Assembly (NCBI RefSeq): GCF_900215205.1
Contig: NZ_OBDY01000004.1
Location: 340,980 to 404,979, forward strand
Source: Paractinoplanes atraurantiacus
Lineage (GTDB): Bacteria; Actinomycetota; Actinomycetes; Mycobacteriales; Micromonosporaceae
DNA: 64,000 nt
Direction: 5' to 3'
Both the position numbers and the translations under genes were made by a program. The notes under the pieces were generated by a model. The model worked only from the letters and a program-made list of their open reading frames with translations. It searched no databases and was not told where the DNA came from. This document shows, piece after piece, positions 53,817-62,279 of this stretch (position 1 is the first letter of the stretch; every line of letters begins with the position of its first letter).

Positions 53817-54166
53817 CGGGGCGCCAGCATGGGTCCGAGCGGCTCGCCGCCGAGAACGTGACCGTGGACGTGGAACACTTCCTGCCCGGCGTACACCCCG
53901 GTGTTGAAGAGCAACCGGAAGCCGTCCGCGAGAAGCCCCTCGGCCTCGGCCACCGCGGCGGCCGCGCTCAGCAGATCGGCCGAGACGGCCGGATCCTGGC
54001 GCGCGAGGGTGACCACGTCGGGGTGATGGGTCTTGGGGATGACCAGCACGTGCACGGGCGCCTTGGGGTCGATGTCCCGAAAGGCGAGGGTGGTGTCGGT
54101 CTCGTGCACGACCGTCGCAGGGATCTCCCCCGCGACGATGCGGCAGAACAGGCAGTCGGTGTCCAC
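53813..54166 (-). CDS. HIT-family nucleotide hydrolase/transferase
   Basis: 117 residues from GTG 54166. CLFCRIVAGEIPATVVHETDTTLAFRDIDPKAPVHVLVIPKTHH is the standard start with the C-x2-C zinc pair. The histidine triad is in EVFHVHGHVLGG (H-x-H-x-H). HIT proteins of this Hint type hydrolyse adenosine phosphoramidates. It is coupled to the serine hydrolase by a 4-bp overlap, and divergent from the GH3 gene 52 bp away. Confidence 0.93.
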   Translation of the reverse strand: MDTDCLFCRIVAGEIPATVVHETDTTLAFRDIDPKAPVHVLVIPKTHHPDVVTLARQDPAVSADLLSAAAAVAEAEGLLADGFRLLFNTGVYAGQEVFHVHGHVLGGEPLGPMLAPR

Positions 54167-54204
54167 CTCGCAGATCTTAAGCTCACTCGCGTGAACCACA
54201 GTGA

Positions 54205-54218
54205 TGGGAGCGCTTCCA
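54205..54218. promoter_or_regulatory. CebR-like LacI-family operator at the GH3 gene start
   Basis: TGGGAGCGCTTCCA at 54205-54218 differs at one base from the Streptomyces CebR consensus TGGGAGCGCTCCCA (cello-oligosaccharide repressor). It overlaps the ribosome site (GGGAG, 54206-54210) and the A of the ATG, so a bound repressor would block expression directly. No LacI-family gene is in the window, so the regulator must be elsewhere. Confidence 0.75.
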
Positions 54219-56581
54219 TGGACGATGTCGAGCAGTTGCTCGGGCAGTTGACCCTCGAGGAGAAGGTGTCGCTGCTGGCCGGGCAGGACTTCTGGTCGCT
54301 GCCGGCGATCGAGCGGATCGGGTTGCGCTCGCTGGTGATGTCGGACGGGCCGATCGGCGTACGCGGGACGGGCTGGGCCCCGGACGATCCGTCGATCGCG
54401 CTGCCGAGCCCGACGGCGCTGGCCGCGGCGTGGGACGTCGAGCTGGCCGAGCGCGCGGGCCGGCTGCTGGGGCTGGAGTCGCGGCGCAAGGGCGTGCACG
54501 TGCTGCTGGGGCCGACGGTCAACATGCAGCGCACCCCTCTGAACGGCCGGCACTTCGAGTGCTACTCGGAGGATCCACTGCTCAGCGGTGAGATCGCGGC
54601 CGGCTTCGTGCGCGGCGTGCAGGGCGAGGGCGTCGGCACCACGGTCAAGCATCTGGTCGGCAACGACTTCGAGACGGACCGGATGGAGGTCGACGTCCGG
54701 ATCCCGGAGCGGGCGCTGCGCGAGATCTACCTGGCGCCGTTCGAGCGGGTCGTCGAGGAGGGCGGCTGGGGCGTGATGAGCGCCTACAACGCCGTGAACG
54801 GGCTGCCGATGGCCTCCAACGGGCCGCTCCAGCAGGTCATCCTCAAGGACGAGTGGGGCTTCGACGGCGTCGTCGTCTCGGACTGGCGGGCGGCGCGGGA
54901 GACGCTCGGCGCGGCCATGGGCGGCCTCGACATCGCGATGCCCGCGCTGGAGAACCCCTGGGGCGACAAATTGGTTGCTGCGGTACAAAACGGCGACATC
55001 CCCGAAGAGATCATCGACGACAAGGTTCGGCGGGTGTTAAGACTGGCCCAGCGGGTGGGTGCGCTCGGGACAAAACTGACAAGTCCGATTGAGTACGACG
55101 GTGACGCCGTCGCCCACGAGGTCGCGACCCGCTCGTTCGTGTTGGTTCGGAACGAGCACTACACGTTGCCACTGGAAGCGGCCGCCCTCACAAAGGTCGC
55201 GGTGATCGGCGCCCTGGCCACGGACGCGAGAGTGCTCGGCGGCGGCAGCGCGCAGGTCTCACCACCCCACACGATCTCGCCGCTCGACGGGCTCTCCCGC
55301 GCGCTGTCCGGAGTGGACGTCGAATACGCGATCGGCGCCGACCCCCGCCCGTTCCTCCCGGCCGCGCACGGTCCGCAGTGGTCGGACACGCGGGTCACGG
55401 TCGGCAGCCACTCGTTCACGGTCAACCCGGCCGCCGTCCGCTGGATCGGTTCCCTGCCCGGCGGCCTCGACCCCCACGACGTCGAGTCCATCGTGCTCGA
55501 GGCCACCTTCGTCCCGGACGTCGCGGGCGAGCACACCTTCGCCGTGTCCGGCTTCGGCACGTTCGAGCTGAGGGTCAACGGCACATTGTTGTACGAGGGT
55601 TCGCTGCACCCGCCGGGCACGGGCCGCGCCGACCTCCTCCTGTCGCCGCGCGAGCAGCGGGTGACGGTCGAGCTCGAAGCCGGCGTCCCGGTGCCGGTCG
55701 TGCTCCGCCAGACGCTCGAGCGCGGCCTGGCCCACTCGGTCGCCACGACCCTGGGTCACCGCCCGCCGTCGCCCGACGCGGACGGGATGATCGAGGAGGC
55801 GGTCCGCCTGGCCGCCGGCTCGGACGTGGCGGTGGTCGTGGTCGGCACGACCGAGCAGGTCGAGTCGGAGGGCTTCGACCGGGCGTCGCTGGCCCTGCCG
55901 GGCCGGCAGGACGAGCTGGTGTCGCGGGTGGCCGCGGCCAACCCCCGCACGGTCGTGGTGGTCAACGCCGGCTCGCCGGTGCTGATGCCGTGGGCCGAGG
56001 AGGTGGCGGCGATCCTGCTGACCTGGTTCCCGGGCCAGGAGGCGGGCGCGGCCCTGGCCGACGTGCTGCTCGGCGTGGCCGAGCCGGGCGGGCGCCTGCC
56101 CACGACCTGGCCTCGGCTGGAGGAGGACTGCCCGGTTCTCGCCGTCGAGCCGCGGGACGGCGTGGTGGCGTACGACGAAGGCGTCTTTGTCGGTTATCGG
56201 GGTTGGTTGCGCTCGGGCGTGGCACCTCTCTACGCCTTCGGTCACGGTCTGGGCTACACCTCTTGGCGGTACGAGGAGATGGCCGTCAACGAGAGCGAGG
56301 CGGTCGTGACCCTGACCAACACGGGAGCGCGGGCCGGGCGTGAGGTCGTGCAGATCTACGTGGGGCCGTCGCCGGTCGACCCGAACCGTCCGGAGCGCTG
56401 GCTGGCCGGCTTCGAGAACGTCGAGGCCCGCCCGGAGGAGACGGTGACCGTGCGGATCCCGCTGCGACCGCGCGTCTTCGAGATCTGGGACGGCGGCTGG
56501 AAGCGGGTGCCCGGCGAGTACCGGATCATCGCCGGTCGCGCGGTCGACGCCCCGCAGATCACCGCCACCCTGACGATCTAG
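54218..56581 (+). CDS. GH3 family beta-glucosidase with PA14-like insert
   Basis: 787 residues. The (beta/alpha)8 domain starts LGQLTLEEKVSLLAGQDFW, with KHLVGNDFETDR and catalytic nucleophile Asp at about residue 222 in GVVVSDW. The second domain has KVAVIGALATDARVLGGGSAQV. A PA14-like insert (EHTFAVSGFGTFELRVNGTLLYEG) lies at about residues 410-520. The C-terminal fibronectin-like domain ends with VVQIYVGPSP and RWLAGFENVEARPEETVTVRIPL. There is no signal peptide, so it is probably intracellular, acting on imported oligosaccharides. The CebR-like operator fits cellobiose control. Confidence 0.93.
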   Translation: MDDVEQLLGQLTLEEKVSLLAGQDFWSLPAIERIGLRSLVMSDGPIGVRGTGWAPDDPSIALPSPTALAAAWDVELAERAGRLLGLESRRKGVHVLLGPTVNMQRTPLNGRHFECYSEDPLLSGEIAAGFVRGVQGEGVGTTVKHLVGNDFETDRMEVDVRIPERALREIYLAPFERVVEEGGWGVMSAYNAVNGLPMASNGPLQQVILKDEWGFDGVVVSDWRAARETLGAAMGGLDIAMPALENPWGDKLVAAVQNGDIPEEIIDDKVRRVLRLAQRVGALGTKLTSPIEYDGDAVAHEVATRSFVLVRNEHYTLPLEAAALTKVAVIGALATDARVLGGGSAQVSPPHTISPLDGLSRALSGVDVEYAIGADPRPFLPAAHGPQWSDTRVTVGSHSFTVNPAAVRWIGSLPGGLDPHDVESIVLEATFVPDVAGEHTFAVSGFGTFELRVNGTLLYEGSLHPPGTGRADLLLSPREQRVTVELEAGVPVPVVLRQTLERGLAHSVATTLGHRPPSPDADGMIEEAVRLAAGSDVAVVVVGTTEQVESEGFDRASLALPGRQDELVSRVAAANPRTVVVVNAGSPVLMPWAEEVAAILLTWFPGQEAGAALADVLLGVAEPGGRLPTTWPRLEEDCPVLAVEPRDGVVAYDEGVFVGYRGWLRSGVAPLYAFGHGLGYTSWRYEEMAVNESEAVVTLTNTGARAGREVVQIYVGPSPVDPNRPERWLAGFENVEARPEETVTVRIPLRPRVFEIWDGGWKRVPGEYRIIAGRAVDAPQITATLTI

Positions 56582-57010
56582 CTAGTTTCCGCCGAGCAGC
56601 AGCAGGCGCAGGCGGCGCAGCAGGTCGTCCGGCTTGAACGGCTTCACGACGTAGTCCCCGGCCCCGACGTGGAATCCGAAGTCCACGTCGAGGTCGCGGG
56701 CGCGTCCGCTGCACATCAGCACGGGGATGCCGTGCGTCGCCGCCGAGGCGCGCAGCTGGTGGCAGACGGTGAGGCCGTCCAGGCCGGGCATGTCGATGTC
56801 GAGGATGACCGCGTCCGGGCGGCTCGCGCGGACCATGTCCAGGGCGGTGGCGCCGTTGTCGGCGGCGATCACGCGGAAGCCGGCCCGCTCGAGCTTGAAC
56901 GTCATCAGCTCGCGGACGTCCTCGTCGTCGTCGGCCACCAGCACGACCGGCTCGTCGGCCGGCCGCCAGCTCGCCATGCCCGCGTCATCCAGCTTGAAGG
57001 ACAGCTTCAT
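56582..57010 (-). CDS. Single-domain response regulator
   Basis: 142 residues, receiver domain only. The acidic trio is LVADDDEDVRELMTFKLERAG; the phospho-Asp is in AVILDIDMPGLDGL, Ser/Thr in VLMCSGRA and Lys in YVVKPFKPDDLL. No output domain. A 20-residue leader precedes the domain. No adjacent kinase. It probably relays a signal by protein interaction. It is convergent with the GH3 gene, whose stop is directly next to its own. Confidence 0.88.
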   Translation of the reverse strand: MKLSFKLDDAGMASWRPADEPVVLVADDDEDVRELMTFKLERAGFRVIAADNGATALDMVRASRPDAVILDIDMPGLDGLTVCHQLRASAATHGIPVLMCSGRARDLDVDFGFHVGAGDYVVKPFKPDDLLRRLRLLLLGGN

Positions 57011-57050
57011 GGCCCCACCATCGGCCCACGCCCGGTGGGTATGAGAGAAG

Positions 57051-58781
57051 TCAGCTTCGGCTCTGCCACGCGGCCCACAGGGTCGCGTACCGCCCGCCGG
57101 CCGCGACCAGGTCGTCGTGGGTGCCCTCCTCCAGCACCGAGCCGTGCTCCAGCACGATGATCCGGTCGGCGCCGGCGGCCTGGGTGAGCCGGTGGGCGAC
57201 CAGCAAGGTGGTACGCCCCTTGGTCGCGCACAGCGCGGACTCCTCCAGCTCGCGTGCCCCGGCGCTGCCGGCCTCGGCGGTGGCCTCGTCGAGCACGGCG
57301 ACCGCGGGGTCGAGCAGCACCAGCCGGGCCAGGGCGAGCTGCTGCCCCTGGGCCGCGGTCAGCGGATGACCGCCCTCGCCGACAATGGTGTCCAGCCCGT
57401 CGGGCAGGGCGCGGGCCCAGTCGAGGGCCCCGACCCGTTCGAGCGCGGCCTCGGCTTCCTCCCGGTCGGCGTAGGGTGCGGCCAGCCGCAGGTCCTCGAT
57501 CAGCGGCCCGGCGAAGACGTGCGTCTCCTGGCTGATGATGGCCACGATGCCCGGCGCGAGCTGGTCGACCGGGACGCCACCGACCGCGGCCGTGCCTTCG
57601 GAGGGCCGCAGGATGCCGGCGGCGATGGAGGCCACGGTGGTCTTGCCGGCGCCGGTGGACCCGACCAGCGCCACCCGCTCACCGGGCGCGACCCGCAGAC
57701 TGATCCCGTCGAGCACCTTGACCCGGTCGTCATAACCGAAGGTGACGTTCTCCAGGGTCAGCTCGGCGGTCCGCAGCGGCGCCGTCCCGGCCGGCGCGAC
57801 CGGCAGCGTCCCCACACCGACCAGCCGGGCCAGCCCGGCTCCGGCGGCCTGGATCTCGTCGAAGGTGAACAGGATCATCGAGATCGGGTTGAAGAGCCGG
57901 TGGAAGAGCACGGCCGCGGCGGCGGTCTCACCGACGGTGACCCAGCTTTCCCGCACGAACCAGAACCCGGCGACCAGAATCGTGGCGAGCCCGAGCAGCT
58001 CGGCCCGGTTGATCCGCCCGACGAACCGGGTGAAGAGCGTGAAAACCCCGACGGAAAGATCGCGCGCCCGGGCCGAGGCGTCGTCGATGGAGTTCAGGTG
58101 ACGGCGTTCCAGCCGGTACGCGTGCACGGTGCGCACACCTTGAAGACTCTCCATGAGCAGCTGCGACCGGGCGCCGATGGCCGAGCGCTCGGCGGCGTAG
58201 ATGGGCGCCGACCGGGGCAGATACCAGCGAAGAGCCAGAAGATAGGAGGGTACGGCGGCCAGCCCGGCCACGCCGAGCCGCCAGTCCAGCCCGAACATCG
58301 CGGCCAGACTGAGCACCCCGAGCAACAGCGCCGAGATGACGGTCGGCAACACCTCACCGGCCGCGTTACCGACGGCGGCGACATCGGCACCGACCCGCGA
58401 AAGAAGATCCCCGCGCCCCGCCCGGTCGAGAGTCTGCCCCGGCAGACGAAGAGCGACCCCCACGGTCTCCTCCCGCAGCCGGGCCAGGATCCGCTCCCCG
58501 AGCCGGCTGACCAGCGCCGTGGTGGCCCCCGCGGCGATGCCCCCGACAAGCGCGGCCACGACGACAAGCACCGCGATGGGCACAAGGCTGGTGTGCGAGG
58601 CGTCATCCCGTACGAGATCGACGAGCCGCCCCAGCGCGGTAACCGGAACCACCGAGGCCCCAGCCGCAACCAGCCCCACGGCAAAGGTGAGCGCCAGTTC
58701 CCCTTTGCGCTCCCGAAGCTGCCGGCAGAGCCAGGCCCACGTCTCCCCGGTGGAGGCGATAGGCAGAAACGAATCGCTCAC
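57051..58781 (-). CDS. ABC exporter subunit with intact Walker A/B but altered signature
   Basis: 576 residues from GTG 58781 (VSDSFLPIASTGETWAWLCRQLRERKGELALTFAVGL). The transmembrane domain is about residues 30-300. The ATPase domain has Walker A ALVGSTGAGKTT, Q-loop IISQETHVF and Walker B VAVLDEATAEAGS, but the signature reads PLTAAQGQQ instead of LSGGQ. H-loop LLVAHRLT is intact. It pairs with the 58864 subunit, which supplies LSGGQ but lacks Walker A, so only one composite ATP site can work. A 29-codon frame beginning ATG 58867 overlaps the start (GTGA) and looks like the natural N-terminus, shifted. Confidence 0.85.
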   Translation of the reverse strand: MSDSFLPIASTGETWAWLCRQLRERKGELALTFAVGLVAAGASVVPVTALGRLVDLVRDDASHTSLVPIAVLVVVAALVGGIAAGATTALVSRLGERILARLREETVGVALRLPGQTLDRAGRGDLLSRVGADVAAVGNAAGEVLPTVISALLLGVLSLAAMFGLDWRLGVAGLAAVPSYLLALRWYLPRSAPIYAAERSAIGARSQLLMESLQGVRTVHAYRLERRHLNSIDDASARARDLSVGVFTLFTRFVGRINRAELLGLATILVAGFWFVRESWVTVGETAAAAVLFHRLFNPISMILFTFDEIQAAGAGLARLVGVGTLPVAPAGTAPLRTAELTLENVTFGYDDRVKVLDGISLRVAPGERVALVGSTGAGKTTVASIAAGILRPSEGTAAVGGVPVDQLAPGIVAIISQETHVFAGPLIEDLRLAAPYADREEAEAALERVGALDWARALPDGLDTIVGEGGHPLTAAQGQQLALARLVLLDPAVAVLDEATAEAGSAGARELEESALCATKGRTTLLVAHRLTQAAGADRIIVLEHGSVLEEGTHDDLVAAGGRYATLWAAWQSRS

Positions 58782-58863
58782 CGAAGCGCCACCCTTCCGC
58801 GCCCACCACTCCAGCGCGCCACCCCGCGCAATGTCCCCCGGTCGAACAAATCCGACTTGCCGG

Positions 58864-60390
58864 TCATCGGAGCACCGCCGCGCGGTAGGTCTCGTCCGTA
58901 GCCGCGAGTGACGCATGTGTGCCGGTCGCGACCACCTCGCCGTCGCGCAGGACGATCACGCGGTCGGTGACGGCCAGCAGCGCGGGGCTTGTCGTGACCA
59001 GCAGAGTGCCCAGGGTCGAGCCTGGGCGGTGGCGCAGGTCGCGGATGCCGCGGGCGATCGCGTGTTCGGTGACCGCGTCCACGGCCGTGGTGGGCTCGTG
59101 CAGGACCAGCAGTCTCGGCTCGGCCAGCAGCGCCCTTGCCAGCGCCAGCCGCTGCCTCTGGCCGCCGCTCAGGGCCGCGCCGCGGTCGGCGATCGCGTGA
59201 TCCAGGCCGTCGGGGTGGGCGGCCACCACGTCGTCCGCCGCCGATGCCACCAGCACGCTCGGCAGATCCGATTTTTCGGGGTTTATGAGGTTCTGGCGGA
59301 TCGTGCCGGAGAAGAGCTCGGGATGATGCGGGGCGACCAGCACGTCGGGCGAACCGTCGTCGAAGAGCTCGACCAGGGCGGCCGCGTCCGACTCGGCCAC
59401 CACGCCGACGCATTCACCACCCCGTACAGAAGGAATGGGAATTTGACCTGGGGGTGGGCTTTCCGGCGAAACCGACAGAACCGCCGCGATCCGCTCGGCC
59501 GACGCGCGCGACGACGCGATCCAGCCGGGCGCCGCCGAGAGCGTCCCGAACGGCTCGCCCAGGAACGCCGCCAGCCCGATCACCGTCACCAGCTCGCCCG
59601 GGGTGATCCGCCCGCTCAGCGCGAACCAGCCCGCCAGGATCGCGATTCCGCAGGCCAGCAGCGTGCTCACGGTGGAAGAGGCCGCCTGGAAGCGCCCCAT
59701 CGTCCGCGCCGCCCGCAGGGTCGCCTCCAGCGATTCGCCGCTCACCTCGCGGTAGCGATGCGCCGCCGCCTCCTGCGCGCCGATCCCGCGCAACGGCCGC
59801 AGCCCGGTCACCAGATCCGTCGCCAGCGACGCCGCCCGGCCGGCCACTTCCTGCCGGGCCGCGACGCGCTTCGTGATTCTGGGCGCCGCCCTTTGCAACG
59901 CCAGCAGCACCAGAGGTGTCCCTATCAGGACAACCAGTCCCAGCCGTACGGAGATGAGGCAGAGCCCGACCGCGGAGATGGCCGTGGCGACCAGGGCGCC
60001 GAAGATGCGCGGCAGATAGTCCAGCAGGTAGGAGGTGGTGTCCGCGTCGGTCGTCGAGATCGTCAGCACGTCACCGGTACGCACCTCGGTCCGCGGGTCG
60101 AGGACCTTCGCCGCGACCTCCAGCCGCAGCAGGTGGGCCTCGTCGGCGATGGCCCGCATGAGCAGGCGCGCGCCCAGACGATAGGCAGTGGTCAGGGCCA
60201 GGAAGAGTACGGCCAGTACGCCCACCCACAGCACCAGCTGGCCCAGGTCACGGGTGGCCACCGCCCGGTCGACGATCACCCCGATGAGGATCGGCACCAG
60301 CGCCTCGCACGCCTGGTGCACACCGATGAGAAAGGTGCCCAGCGTGACCTTGCCCCGATTGCGGAGGAGCGCCCGCCACAGAATGTTCAC
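58864..60390 (-). CDS. ABC exporter subunit with degenerate nucleotide-binding domain
   Basis: 508 residues, some 70 fewer than typical. The transmembrane domain (about residues 1-300) is normal (LWRALLRNRGKVTLGTFLIGVHQACEALVPILIG). In the ATPase half, after GGECVGVV, the Walker A Gly-x4-GK-S/T loop is replaced by AESDAAALVELF. The following segment is short, with a Q-loop region reading VAPHHPELFSG. The signature ALSGGQRQRLALARALL is intact. Walker B is LLVLHEP, with His for the Asp. It is likely a non-hydrolysing partner of the subunit at 57051, whose start is 83 bp away. Cargo unknown. Confidence 0.85.
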   Translation of the reverse strand: MNILWRALLRNRGKVTLGTFLIGVHQACEALVPILIGVIVDRAVATRDLGQLVLWVGVLAVLFLALTTAYRLGARLLMRAIADEAHLLRLEVAAKVLDPRTEVRTGDVLTISTTDADTTSYLLDYLPRIFGALVATAISAVGLCLISVRLGLVVLIGTPLVLLALQRAAPRITKRVAARQEVAGRAASLATDLVTGLRPLRGIGAQEAAAHRYREVSGESLEATLRAARTMGRFQAASSTVSTLLACGIAILAGWFALSGRITPGELVTVIGLAAFLGEPFGTLSAAPGWIASSRASAERIAAVLSVSPESPPPGQIPIPSVRGGECVGVVAESDAAALVELFDDGSPDVLVAPHHPELFSGTIRQNLINPEKSDLPSVLVASAADDVVAAHPDGLDHAIADRGAALSGGQRQRLALARALLAEPRLLVLHEPTTAVDAVTEHAIARGIRDLRHRPGSTLGTLLVTTSPALLAVTDRVIVLRDGEVVATGTHASLAATDETYRAAVLR

Positions 60391-61015
60391 GACAGCAGCC
60401 CAGCAACGCCGCCGGCCGCCCTCCGGCCATGACCGACCGTGACGTCACGCACCGCGAGACTCACCGCTTCCTCCCTTGCCGCAGCAGCACCCACACGAAA
60501 CAGCTCCCACCCACACCGGGCAGCCGTCGCCGCCCAGTCACGCATGACCGGTCGGCCCTGCCACCGCACCGCCCTGACGCCGACGATCAGCACCGGTCGA
60601 CCCTCGCTGCAGCGTCGCCTGATCGCCCCCACCGCCTGATCGCCCGGCCGCCGGGCCGTCTGGCCGCCGGGCTGTCCCAACGCTCGATCGCCCTCTGCCC
60701 AGCCGTCTGGCCGGCCAGTTGCTCGGCCAGCACCGGTCATTCCCTCGTCGCCGGTCCGACGGCCCCACAACACGCCGTCGGCGACACCGCAGGCGCCGCA
60801 AACAAGATCGAAAGCCCTGGCCTGCCATTGGCGACATGCCCGAGCACCGGGAACAAGAGGCCCACCCGGGTTGCGGCATCCGGGCACGGCGATCGCCGCG
60901 ATCTTCGACTTCGTCCCGGCTGCGGTCTCTTTGCGGCCGGCAAAGATCCCGAAGTCGCCGAGGCCGGTGATGGCAGGCGCGGTGGGTTCGGCGCCGATGA
61001 CGAAGTGGGCCGGCC

Positions 61016-61123
61016 GGGACGCTTCAACGTATGGCGCCGGCCGGGACGCTTCGACGCGTGGCATCGGGCGGGACGCCTCGACGTATGGCACCGGGCGGGA
61101 CGCCTCGACGTATGGCGCCCGGC
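61016..61123 (+). repeat. 27-bp tandem repeat array
   Basis: Four units of 27 bp at 61016, 61043, 61070 and 61097, of the type GGGACGCCTCGACGTATGGC plus seven bases. Although 27 is a multiple of three, I see no convincing gene around it, so it may be a remnant of a coding array or a purely structural repeat. Confidence 0.85.
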
Positions 61124-61752
61124 GCGTCCTCGTTCCTAGCCGGCGGGGACTGCCTCGGCCCGATCGCGAACACCACGACGACCGGGCCGGCCTCACGTCG
61201 CCGGCCCCGTGGGGTGTCCCCTGCCGCCAAATCGCCGCTGATGCGGCCACCTGGAGTTTCACCTTCATGATGGACCACCGCCGCGCCGGCGCGAGCCGCG
61301 CGATTCCCCACAGTGCGAGAGGTACGGCACCAACGACGGCGGGCCGCACGGACACGCGGGCGGCCGGCCGCAGCACACAAGTGCGGCGCCCGAACTCAAC
61401 ACTCATCGGCGCCCGGCCCCACCCGGCGGATCGGCGCTCATCGAAGACCGCGCCGAGCGGCGGTCGCCGTGCGGGTCCCGGCCGGCCCGTGGCGCGCTTC
61501 CCGGGAGCCGACCGGCTTGATCCACGTTCATCGGGTACCGACCTTGGCCCGGCGGATCCGCCAGATCAAGACCGGAGCGCCCGCGAAATCCTTCGCCGCG
61601 CCCACCGGCGGCTGGACCGGCCGGATGGCGAGACGGCCGGCCGGCAGCACCGCGAAGATCCGGCGCGGCCGCCCGCCGGGGCTGCCGGTCCGCCGGCGGC
61701 GGTGGGGTGGCTGGACGCGCGGATGTTGCAGTGCGCGTCAGAACCATGACGG

Positions 61753-61769
61753 AAGGCTAGCCTAGCCAA
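61753..61769. promoter_or_regulatory. Iron-box-like palindrome
   Basis: AAGGCTAGCCTAGCCAA contains GGCTAG-C-CTAGCC, a perfect 6-bp inverted repeat. It agrees with about 13 of 17 positions of the actinobacterial IdeR/DmdR iron box (TWAGGTWAGSCTWACCT). It lies 136 bp upstream of the AdoMetDC-like gene. Regulation by iron is possible but unproven. Confidence 0.45.
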
Positions 61770-61904
61770 CCCGTTGTTACGTGATCACCTTCATGTTCTC
61801 AGCAAATGTGACTGTGTGTGATGAGAGCCGCTTTCACTCTCCGTAATTTCAGCCTATAGTGGGAGGCGCCTGGTTGGTCCGATTTACCCGTAAGGAACGC
61901 TCCC

Positions 61905-62279
61905 ATGACGCTCCCCGTCCTGCACGCCGACGCCACGTACCGTGACCTCGCGCCGATGATTCACCGTCAGCGTCTGGTCGTGGAGGGTTACCCGACGTAT
62001 GTGATCACCGCCGAGCACATCAAGGACTATCTGTCGAAGCTCTCGGTCGTGACCGACATGATCACGCTGATCGAGCCGGTGACCCACTGCAGCGACCTCT
62101 ACGGCTGGGCCGGCTGGATCCACTGGGAGACCTCGGGCGCGCACTTCTACTCGTGGGAGCGCCCCGTCTCGTTCTTCAGCGTCGACATCTACACCTGCAA
62201 GGCCTTCAACCCGGAGAAGGTCGTCGCCTTCACGGCCGAGTACTTCCGGACCACCGAGATCGTCGCGAAGGGCTTCTGA
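61905..62279 (+). CDS. AdoMet decarboxylase-like pyruvoyl enzyme
   Basis: 124 residues from ATG 61905, preceded by AAGGAA. It resembles prokaryotic SpeH/AdoMetDC: HRQRLVVEGYPTYVITAEHIKDYLSKLSVVTDMITL, then GWAGWIHWETSGAHFYSWERP and FFSVDIYTCKAF. Aligned with the SpeH core ESHLxIHTW-VDVFTC, the self-cleaving Ser is kept (S77) and the catalytic Cys is kept (C98), but the catalytic His (T. maritima H68) is replaced by Tyr. Such divergent members are known to include ornithine and arginine decarboxylases, so the substrate may not be AdoMet. TGA/ATG overlap with the next gene (TGATG). Confidence 0.78.
   Translation: MTLPVLHADATYRDLAPMIHRQRLVVEGYPTYVITAEHIKDYLSKLSVVTDMITLIEPVTHCSDLYGWAGWIHWETSGAHFYSWERPVSFFSVDIYTCKAFNPEKVVAFTAEYFRTTEIVAKGF

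Larger units (their letters stand above)
60391..61904. other. 1.5-kb gene-free region with repeats
   Basis: No reading frame longer than a few residues on either strand looks like a real protein. The translated stretches are Arg/Pro/Ala-rich with no family pattern, and several run against each other across the same bases. It contains a 27-bp tandem array (61016-61123), an AT-richer stretch before the AdoMetDC-like gene (about 61770-61900) and a palindrome resembling an iron box (61753-61769). A weakly hydrophobic stretch on the minus strand around 61320 is not enough to call a gene. Confidence 0.6.

Noticed and set aside
57117..58901. 594-codon plus-strand frame opposite the ABC subunit
   Set aside because: Shadow of a gene with clear Walker motifs; no independent signals.
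61016..61123. Possible CRISPR array
   Set aside because: The units are contiguous (27 bp, no unique spacers), and there are no cas genes in the window.
60429..61749. Several overlapping frames on both strands in the gene-free region
   Set aside because: Mutually exclusive, Arg/Pro-rich and without recognised motifs or ribosome sites.
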